Shown here one piece after another: positions 7,773 to 12,706 of a stretch of DNA of 12,706 nt. Origin of the DNA: an uncultured Bacteroidota bacterium (GTDB taxonomy: Bacteria > Bacteroidota > Bacteroidia > Chitinophagales > Chitinophagaceae); assembly GCA_903944755.1 (NCBI GenBank), contig CAJATB010000004.1, forward strand, positions 1 to 12,706. Direction: 5' to 3'. The position numbers and the translations under genes were made by a program. The notes under the pieces were generated by a model. It had not been told where the DNA came from, searched no databases, and worked only from the letters and a program-made list of their open reading frames with translations. Position 1 is the stretch's first letter, and each line of letters starts with the position of its first letter.

Positions 7773-7925
7773 ATGGAAGCTGCAAAAAACACAAAAAAAT
7801 ACTGGATCCTTTGCTTTCTTTGGTTAACAATCATGATTACCTTAATGGTAGTGTACAGAGAATTTTTCTGGTTAGCACTTCCTGGAACAGTTACCTACTT
7901 TGCAAAAGCAATGGATATTTTTTAA
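7773..7925 (+). CDS. Small membrane protein of unknown function (50 aa)
   Basis: From the ATG at 7773 the protein is 50 aa. It has a short basic N-terminus (MEAAKNTKKY), a hydrophobic helix of about 17 residues (WILCFLWLTIMITLMVV, 11-27) and a second semi-hydrophobic segment (FFWLALPGTVTYFAKAM, 31-47). One or two membrane spans are likely, with the basic tail cytoplasmic. An upstream in-frame TTG at 7734 lies inside the -7 promoter element and is therefore not a credible start. Support for a real gene: the exact TAnnTTTG element 36 nt upstream, an A-rich sequence before the ATG (CAATAAA), and a strong hairpin terminator 20 nt after the stop. I do not recognise the family. The LALPGTV motif after an aromatic-rich turn is the most distinctive feature. 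Confidence 0.65.
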   Translation: MEAAKNTKKYWILCFLWLTIMITLMVVYREFFWLALPGTVTYFAKAMDIF

Positions 7926-7945
7926 TTCCATTTTTTACAGATACT

Positions 7946-7980
7946 AAAAAGCCTTCTCGAATTATCGGGAAGGCTTTTTT
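7946..7980. terminator. Bidirectional intrinsic terminator between convergent genes
   Basis: A hairpin of about 13 bp: AAAGCCTTCTCGA pairs with TCGGGAAGGCTTT (one G-T wobble) around an ATTA loop, followed on the plus strand by six T. The five A at the left edge supply a U-tract for the minus strand as well. It sits 20 nt after the stop of the plus-strand 50-aa gene and 38 nt beyond the stop of the convergent minus-strand 193-aa gene, so it can serve both. Confidence 0.88.
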
Positions 7981-8017
7981 ATTATATATACTTTTTAAAA
8001 TTCTTATTTCTTGAAAG

Positions 8018-8599
8018 TTAGAATAGCTTTGCTACCTCATTTGCCTTATTTACTACCCCATGTAGTTGAACAAATTGCTCATAAATTGCTTCCAATGTGG
8101 TTGCCCCTTTTAGGCTTGGCACTTGTGCAATATGAATATAGAATGTAATTATAAACTCTTCATCTACACATTCACAGCTCATATCAATACTTGATTGCTC
8201 CTCACACCCTGCTGGATCCGAAAATAAAGGAGTAAGTATTGCTGCAATTTCATTTCTATACTGACGCAACTTCATTTCAAATAATTGACCAATCTGAATT
8301 AATTGAGTTTCAGATTTGTCATAGTAATCAACATCATTCATTTGGATCTTTAATTGTAAGCTTAAAGATTCTTCCGAAGCACCATCCAATAAATCGTCGT
8401 AGGGCAAATCTTCCCCAAATAAATTTAGTTGATAAGTATATTGTTCCAACGTAAATAATAGAATCTCACACTGACAACCATTATCACGATCAGGATTTTT
8501 TGATAATAAATCCATTAAGGTATCTGTAGGCAAAGCTGCTACGTCCCATTCCTTTTCCCAATGCTCGTCTTTATATTTGTATGCTAAGCTTGTATTCAT
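8018..8599 (-). CDS. Hypothetical protein, acidic, unknown family (193 aa)
   Basis: 193 aa with no signal peptide and no membrane helix, so probably cytoplasmic. The composition is acidic (many D and E, especially 62-76 and 86-98) with mixed helix and strand character. Five cysteines occur, four in two CxC pairs: CQC at 42-44 and CEC at 142-144, plus C132. Such pairs could bind a metal or form redox partners, but this is only a possibility. A LFEMKLRQYRNEIAAIL helix (106-122) and a C-terminal helix (TTLEAIYEQFVQLHGVVNKANE, split about 167-188) flank the second CxC. The start is supported by an exact -7 element (8663-8670) 63 nt upstream and a terminator beyond the stop. I do not recognise the family. 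The coding case rests on length, codon-like composition and bounded signals. Confidence 0.75.
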   Translation of the reverse strand: MNTSLAYKYKDEHWEKEWDVAALPTDTLMDLLSKNPDRDNGCQCEILLFTLEQYTYQLNLFGEDLPYDDLLDGASEESLSLQLKIQMNDVDYYDKSETQLIQIGQLFEMKLRQYRNEIAAILTPLFSDPAGCEEQSSIDMSCECVDEEFIITFYIHIAQVPSLKGATTLEAIYEQFVQLHGVVNKANEVAKLF

Positions 8600-8662
8600 T
8601 GTTATTTTTTAAACCACACTATTTAACACGATTACGTGAATATATTAGTGTCAAAATTTTTC

Positions 8663-8670
8663 CAAAGTTA
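8663..8670 (-). promoter_or_regulatory. Putative -7 promoter element of the 193-aa hypothetical gene
   Basis: The minus strand reads TAACTTTG, matching TAnnTTTG exactly, 63 nt before the ATG at 8599. A weak -33 candidate (GTTAGC) lies about 17 nt further upstream. The predicted leader is about 55-60 nt and AT-rich. The element lies in the 108-nt gap after the serine hydrolase gene, so the two minus-strand genes are probably separate units. Confidence 0.45.
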
Positions 8671-8707
8671 GTTTATTATTTATCAGCTAACTGAAATTAA
8701 ATAGCCC

Positions 8708-9857
8708 TTATTTTAATACGCTCAAAGCCGCATCAATGTAGGTAAAATTCTCTGGCTGAAAATGGTGAATGGGTTTAGTGACTTTAGATTCACCAAGGCG
8801 AACTACCACTGCATTTTTATCTTTTATGATATAAACGTATTGTCCAAATAAACCATTCTGTGCAGCTACTTTCATTCCTTTATGGTTAAATATCCAATAT
8901 TGATATCCGTAAAAATCAACTGCTGCTCCATTTTCAGTGGGGTCCTTTAAATAACTTGCTGGCGTAGTGGCTTCATTAATATATTTTGCTGACACTATTT
9001 GTTGCTCCCCCCATTTGCCATCATTTAATACCAATTGTCCAAAACGTGCATAATCGCGTGCAACGCCATTAAAACAACAAAATGCTTTTTCATGTTTATT
9101 ATTTCCGTCTAATAACCATAATGCATCAGCTTCTGCCCCCATCGGGATCATAAATTTTTCACTCACTAATGTTGAAATATTTTTGCCAAATACTTGTTCG
9201 ACAATAAACCCAAGTATTTGCGTATCTGCACTCCTGTATTCCCAATTTACACCTGCAGGCTCCTTAGGCATTAATTGATCAATCATATACGCTTCATCGT
9301 CCCCATAATAAGCGGTTGCGTTTAAACTAAAATAACTTTTGTCTCTTTCTAAATAATTAGAACCCGAACTCATAGTTAATACATCCTTGATACGCAATTT
9401 CTCCCATCCATTAGTTTTAAAATAAGGCAAATAATTACCTACAGGGTCCTCCAATGATTTAATTTTTCCTTCATCAACTGCAATGCCAATTAATAAGGAT
9501 ATGATGCTTTTAAGCAGCCGAAAAGGAACCACTTAATGTTTTAGGCGTATAGCCATCCCAATATTTTTCGTAAACCAATTTTCCGTCTTGAATAACAATA
9601 AAAGCATGTGTATCGTTGGAATCAATAATTTGCAACAAAGAATCAGGAATAACCCCTTTGTTATAATTGGAATCAATTGGCCAAAATTGCGGTTTATTCC
9701 CACTAGCTATTAACCTTGTTGGATGTGTTTTATAGTCATGTATGGTATGCACACCCCATTTTGCAAAATTGCGTAAATGAGAAAGTTGAGGCGTATAAGA
9801 CAAGCCTACAAGGATTATAACAATGGCTAAGAGGGAAAATAGGATTTTTTTAAACAT
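8708..9857 (-). pseudogene. Beta-lactamase-like serine hydrolase (class C fold), frameshifted in the SxxK motif
   Basis: Two overlapping minus-strand frames (9510-9857, 115 aa; downstream part from about 9532 to 8708) together make one serine hydrolase of the beta-lactamase/transpeptidase family (PF00144 type), about 382 aa. The first frame has an N-terminal membrane anchor or uncleaved signal (residues 4-20) and ends TLSGSFSAA followed by TAA. The second frame resumes with KSIISLLIGIAVDEGKIKSL. The family sequence runs SFSxAKSxxSLLIGxAxDEG, so the nucleophile Ser (S113, first frame) and the Lys of SxxK lie on opposite sides of the break. Total length, 1150 nt, is 3n+1: exactly one extra base, in GCTGCTTAAAAGC at 9506-9518. 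The rest looks intact: the YRS second motif (WEYRSADTQILG) and the GLFGQYVYI third motif. It is either a fresh pseudogene or a sequencing/assembly indel. The substrate cannot be predicted; related proteins include esterases and amide hydrolases. Confidence 0.85.
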
Positions 9858-9972
9858 AGGATGCGAAAGTTTAGTTTAATTTGCGCCTCAACTGAACAGA
9901 ATGCACATTTATTTGTTATTCAATCAGTGGCTAATTACTTGATAAATTTAAACAATAAAACTAATACTGAAG

Positions 9973-10695
9973 ATGCTCGCTGAAAATTTTGATGAAATTA
10001 TAGAAAAACGTAGATCTAACCGACGTTTCGATCCCGAAGTGAAAGTACCTGACGAGGTAATTAAAAGAAGCTTAGAAAGGGCGATACTTTCCCCGAACAG
10101 CAGTAACATGCAATTATGGGAATTCTATTGGATTAAATCACAAGAAGAAAAAGAAAAGTATACTGCATTTTGTCTTGGACAATCGGCTGCTAAAACTGCA
10201 CAACAGATTGTGGTTTTTGTGACTAGAAAGGATTTGTGGGCTAAGCATGCAAAGTGGAATTTAGACCGTTTAAAACAAGGGATTACTGGCGAACCAAATA
10301 AATTACAAAAAAGAGGATTAGACTATTATGGAAAATTAATGCCACTTGCCTACAGAAGTGATTGGTTTGGTTTTTTTGCTTTTGTACGTCGTATGATTAG
10401 TTTTTTTGGAGGGCTTACAAAACCATTTTATAGAATGGGTGGCAAAGCGGACCAAAGAGTTACCGTGCACAAGTCATGCGCACTTGCTGCACAAACATTC
10501 ATGTTATCCATAGCTGCAGAAGGTTTTGAATCCTGCCCTATGGAAGGCTTTGACGAGAAAAGAGTTAAGCAAGCGTTGAACTTACCTTGTGGTGCCGAAA
10601 TTAATATGATTATTGCAGTAGGTAAAGGAACACCCGAAGGGGTTTGGGGACCTAGGTTTAGAATCCCTTATGAAGAAGTTGTTTTTGAGCGTTAA
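9973..10695 (+). CDS. Nitroreductase family protein (FMN-dependent oxidoreductase)
   Basis: 240 aa. The nitroreductase family comprises cytoplasmic, usually homodimeric, FMN enzymes that use NAD(P)H to reduce nitro compounds, quinones, flavins or other acceptors; the physiological substrate is often unknown. Motifs: the N-terminal FMN-phosphate signature EKRRSNRRFD (11-20), the SPNSSNMQLWEF segment (40-51), and the C-terminal half LAAQTFMLSIAAEGFESCPMEGF (171-193, split) followed by NLPCGAEINMIIAVGKG (203-219), which supplies the second FMN-contact region. A region of about 80 residues between the two halves (about 88-165) includes aromatic and basic stretches (WFGFFAFVRRMISFFGG, 131-147). 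These could pack over the active site or touch the membrane and make the protein longer than minimal members. The ATG at 9973 is the only sensible start. It converges with the CoA-transferase gene across the 44-bp palindrome. Confidence 0.9.
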   Translation: MLAENFDEIIEKRRSNRRFDPEVKVPDEVIKRSLERAILSPNSSNMQLWEFYWIKSQEEKEKYTAFCLGQSAAKTAQQIVVFVTRKDLWAKHAKWNLDRLKQGITGEPNKLQKRGLDYYGKLMPLAYRSDWFGFFAFVRRMISFFGGLTKPFYRMGGKADQRVTVHKSCALAAQTFMLSIAAEGFESCPMEGFDEKRVKQALNLPCGAEINMIIAVGKGTPEGVWGPRFRIPYEEVVFER

Positions 10696-10746
10696 TATTT
10701 TTTAGTCTACCCCTATTAAAATATTAAACTACTTATAGCTAGTAAA

Positions 10747-10790
10747 TCTTAAAGTAATTGCCCCGAAATTTCGGGGCAATTACTTTAAGA
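10747..10790. terminator. Perfect 44-bp palindrome, probable bidirectional terminator
   Basis: The 44 bases form a perfect inverted repeat with 22-nt arms and no spacer: the arm TCTTAAAGTAATTGCCCC plus GAAA, then its exact complement. In RNA it would give a hairpin with a CCCCGAAATTTCGGGG core. It lies in the 115-nt gap between the convergent nitroreductase (stop at 10695) and CoA-transferase (stop at 10811) genes, so a shared terminator is the simplest reading. There is no long U-tract after the core, which makes it atypical. Confidence 0.7.
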
Positions 10791-10810
10791 AACAAAACCA
10801 ACATAAGAAA

Positions 10811-12097
10811 TTATATAAATAGCTTAAACCTTTCATGACATTGCTGCGTTAAAAATTCACGATCATCTGGATGGGCAATATCAATTAACAATTTTGCTCT
10901 TTGGCGTAAATTCTTCCCATACAAATAAGCAACCCCATATTCTGTAACTACATAATGTATATGGCCTCGAGTGGTTACCACCCCTGCCCCTTGTTGTAAA
11001 TAAGGCACGATTCTTGAAACTCCTTTATGTGTTCGACTAGTTATTGCAATAATTGGTTTCCCTCCCTCGCTTAACGCTGCACCTCGCATGAAATCCATTT
11101 GTCCACCTATGCCACTGTATTGGTAACTCCCAATACTATCTGAACAAATTTGACCTGTTAAATCAAGTTCAACTGCACTATTAATAGCAATCACTTTTGG
11201 ATTGCGACGAATAACATGAGGGTCGTTCACATAATCAATGTCTAAAAAATGAATTGCTGGGTTATCATTGATATAGTTATACAATCGGTTTGTCCCAATT
11301 GCAAAGGAGGTAATTAATTTATTAGGATGAATTTTCTTTTTGGTATTATTTATAATATCTTTTTCAAACAAATCAATAACACCATCACTAAACATTTCGG
11401 TATGCATTCCTAGGTTTTTATGCCCATACAATGATTTTAAAACCGCATCTGGAATGGTACCAATACCCACTTGTAATGTACTGCCGTCCTCAATGAGTGC
11501 CGCCACATTTCTTCCAACAGCCAATTCCGTTTCAGTTACTTTAATTCCATAATCAACTTGCGGTAAAGCTTCATCATGGAATACCATTGCTGCAAACCTA
11601 TCTGTATGCATCATGCCATCCCCATGTGTCCTAGGCATTTGAGGATTCACTTGAGCGATTATATATTTAGCACAATTGACTGCTGTTCGTGCAATGTCCA
11701 CAGAGGTTCCCAAAGTGCAATAACCATGCATATCGGGTGGAGAAACTTGCACAATAGCAACATCAACTGGTAACACTGTGCGAATCATGTCAGGAATATC
11801 ACTTAAGAATGCGGGTATATAATCGGCCCTTCCTTCCATAACAGCTTTTCGAACTGGTTCAGAAACAAATAATGAATTGATATGAAAACTTTTTTCAAAT
11901 CCAGCATCCGCAATTTCTACTTTACCTTGTAAAGTGATTGAAATAACTTCTACATTTTTTAAGCGGTCCTTTTCTTTCGCTAATTCCCTCAATAAGTATA
12001 ATGGTGTACACGCACTTCCATGAATAAATATACGATTCCCTGTTTTAATTAATTTCAACGCTTCCTGGGCAGTTGTATAGTGAAATGGATGTATCAT
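10811..12097 (-). CDS. Acetyl-CoA hydrolase/transferase family protein, probable 4-hydroxybutyrate-type CoA-transferase
   Basis: 428 aa, the usual length of family I CoA-transferases of the acetyl-CoA hydrolase/4-hydroxybutyrate CoA-transferase group. These move CoA between acetyl-CoA and a carboxylic acid through an enzyme-bound glutamyl-CoA thioester. Two halves are visible. The N-terminal domain includes RIFIHGSACTPLYLLREL (22-39) and VDVAIVQVSPPDMHGYCTLG (111-130). The C-terminal domain includes LQVGIGTIPDAVL (208-220), the catalytic-Glu motif GMHTEMFSDG (230-239, E234), INSAVELDLTGQ (305-316), the oxyanion segment GIGGQMDFMRGA (329-340), and EYGVAYLYGKNLRQRA (386-401). All are intact. 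It is alone on its strand between the palindrome and a 138-nt upstream gap. The preferred acid (4-hydroxybutyrate, butyrate, propionate or succinate) cannot be read from sequence. No butanoate-pathway genes are adjacent. Confidence 0.9.
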   Translation of the reverse strand: MIHPFHYTTAQEALKLIKTGNRIFIHGSACTPLYLLRELAKEKDRLKNVEVISITLQGKVEIADAGFEKSFHINSLFVSEPVRKAVMEGRADYIPAFLSDIPDMIRTVLPVDVAIVQVSPPDMHGYCTLGTSVDIARTAVNCAKYIIAQVNPQMPRTHGDGMMHTDRFAAMVFHDEALPQVDYGIKVTETELAVGRNVAALIEDGSTLQVGIGTIPDAVLKSLYGHKNLGMHTEMFSDGVIDLFEKDIINNTKKKIHPNKLITSFAIGTNRLYNYINDNPAIHFLDIDYVNDPHVIRRNPKVIAINSAVELDLTGQICSDSIGSYQYSGIGGQMDFMRGAALSEGGKPIIAITSRTHKGVSRIVPYLQQGAGVVTTRGHIHYVVTEYGVAYLYGKNLRQRAKLLIDIAHPDDREFLTQQCHERFKLFI

Positions 12098-12156
12098 AGT
12101 AACTATATTATATACTACGAAATAAGCTAGTTATAAGCCAATATAATATGATTAAA

Positions 12157-12174
12157 ATCAATTGTGTAATTGAT
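12157..12174. repeat. Short inverted repeat upstream of the CoA-transferase gene
   Basis: ATCAATT-GTGT-AATTGAT: perfect 7-nt arms with a 4-nt centre, 60 nt before the CoA-transferase ATG. It could be a regulator site or chance in AT-rich DNA. No canonical TAnnTTTG element is present in this 138-nt gap. Confidence 0.3.
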
Positions 12175-12210
12175 ATATGATAGTTATTAGTTTAGAAATT
12201 AACCAAAAGG

Positions 12211-12224
12211 CATGTAATTACATG
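12211..12224. repeat. 14-bp perfect palindrome between the DUF1080 gene and the CoA-transferase gene
   Basis: CATGTAATTACATG is a perfect 14-bp palindrome, 12 nt beyond the stop of the DUF1080 gene and about 114 nt upstream of the CoA-transferase ATG. It is a plausible dimeric regulator site, but a short AT-rich palindrome can arise by chance, and it lacks a GC stem and U-tract for a terminator. Confidence 0.3.
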
Positions 12225-12235
12225 TCAGATGCAAA

Positions 12236-12706
12236 TCACTTAGCAGGCGTAATAATAATATTCCTAAATTCAATAGGACCATGATCCCCTTGCATCATAA
12301 TTGGTCCTGGGGCTGCTTCGTCGCTATCCAAAGCACCTCCAGTAATACCTGGAATTTCATTTTTATAAATAATTGTTTTGCCATTAGCAATTATGGTAAC
12401 AATCCTGCCAATTAAGGTAATATCATAGGACTGCCATTCTCCTGCGGACTTTGCAACCATTTCTAGTGGGTCAATAAAACCATAAACACCTCCTAAATAA
12501 GTACTCTGTGGTTCCATGCCTTTATTATCCTCAATTTGCACTTCATACCTTCCTCTTAAATAAACCCCACTGTTACTGCCTTTTGGATACCTAAATTCAA
12601 TATGTAATTTGAAATCGTTAAAAGTTTGTACACTTCTAATATTTGAACCTGATTTAGGACTCTTTAATACCCCATTTTCAACAATCCACTGATTCGTTCC
12701 TAAAGC
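12236..12706 (-). CDS. DUF1080 (3-keto-disaccharide hydrolase-like) protein, C-terminal part (5' end beyond window)
   Basis: The frame is open from the right edge to the stop at 12236, giving 156 visible residues; the start lies outside the window. An internal GTG at 12541 is not the true start, because conserved domain sequence continues upstream of it. The fragment matches the DUF1080 concanavalin-like beta-sandwich (PF06439), known from secreted Bacteroidota and Planctomycetota proteins, some of which hydrolyse 3-keto-glycosides. Signatures: NQWIVENGVLKS (5-16), DFKLHIEFRYP (31-41), SNSGVYLRGRYEVQIED (44-60), the GEWQSYDITLIGRIVT region (89-104) and the C-terminal GPIMMQGDHGPIEFRNI (134-150). 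A signal peptide would be expected beyond the edge. No carbohydrate partner gene is in view on this side. Confidence 0.88.
   Translation of the reverse strand, partial: ALGTNQWIVENGVLKSPKSGSNIRSVQTFNDFKLHIEFRYPKGSNSGVYLRGRYEVQIEDNKGMEPQSTYLGGVYGFIDPLEMVAKSAGEWQSYDITLIGRIVTIIANGKTIIYKNEIPGITGGALDSDEAAPGPIMMQGDHGPIEFRNIIITPAK

Noticed and set aside
7601..7834. Minus-strand ORF of 77 aa opposite the lipoprotein and 50-aa genes
   Set aside because: It overlaps two better-supported plus-strand genes and a promoter element, has no leader signals of its own and shows no recognisable domain.
9506..9515. Programmed +1 ribosomal frameshift in the serine hydrolase
   Set aside because: The shift site GCT-TAA has no known slippery P-site codon such as CTT in frame and no stimulatory element that I can see, and this enzyme family is not known for recoding. 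Kept only as a remote alternative.
10692..10727. Inverted repeat TTAATATTTT / AAAATATTAA after the nitroreductase gene as a second terminator
   Set aside because: The arms are pure A-T with a 16-nt loop and overlap the stop codon; such a hairpin would be unstable. The adjacent 44-bp palindrome is the better candidate.
12236..12541. Complete 101-aa gene starting at a GTG at 12541
   Set aside because: The frame stays open to the window edge, and DUF1080-conserved sequence (SNSGVYLRGRYE) lies upstream of the GTG, so the gene is a 5'-truncated fragment of a longer one.

Overview
The window is AT-rich DNA from a member of the Bacteroidota, most likely family Chitinophagaceae or a close relative; this placement is my inference. 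It rests on a Bacteroidota-style FtsK followed by the start of a LolA-like gene, a DUF1080 protein, A-rich ribosome-binding regions without a clear Shine-Dalgarno, and several copies of the Bacteroidota -7 promoter element TAnnTTTG placed upstream of genes. The content is chromosomal housekeeping and general metabolism. I see no insertion sequence, integrase, CRISPR array, tRNA, rRNA, toxin-antitoxin pair or defence island, and no intergenic stretch over 300 bases.

Layout. From the left edge to about 7.24 kb everything is on the minus strand. In transcription order (right to left): a secreted GH13 amylase-like enzyme and pyrF, 5 nt apart; then glutaryl-CoA dehydrogenase, shikimate kinase (10 nt gap) and a DUF423 membrane protein (11 nt overlap), which form a probable operon; then ftsK with its own promoter element; then the first 39 codons of a LolA-like exported protein that runs off the window. 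A 58-nt divergent promoter region (7242-7299) separates the amylase gene from a small lipoprotein gene on the plus strand. That gene is followed by a 50-aa membrane microprotein with its own promoter element. A strong bidirectional hairpin terminator separates the microprotein from a convergent minus-strand ORF of unknown family (193 aa). Next is a class-C beta-lactamase-like serine hydrolase on the minus strand, split by a single-base frameshift inside its catalytic SxxK motif. A nitroreductase-family gene follows on the plus strand and converges, across a perfect 44-bp palindrome, with an acetyl-CoA hydrolase/4-hydroxybutyrate CoA-transferase family gene. The right edge holds the C-terminal 156 residues of a DUF1080 protein.

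How the genes fit together. There is no single pathway. FtsK (chromosome segregation) and LolA (lipoprotein trafficking) are cell-envelope and division genes. GcdH and the CoA-transferase are both acyl-CoA catabolic enzymes but sit 6 kb apart in separate units. AroK and PyrF are biosynthetic. The items most worth a second look are the frameshift that separates Ser and Lys of the SxxK motif, the 50-aa microprotein bounded by its own promoter element and terminator, the 44-bp perfect palindrome, and the ftsK -7 element only 5 nt from the start codon. I did not find a convincing undescribed multi-gene system here.
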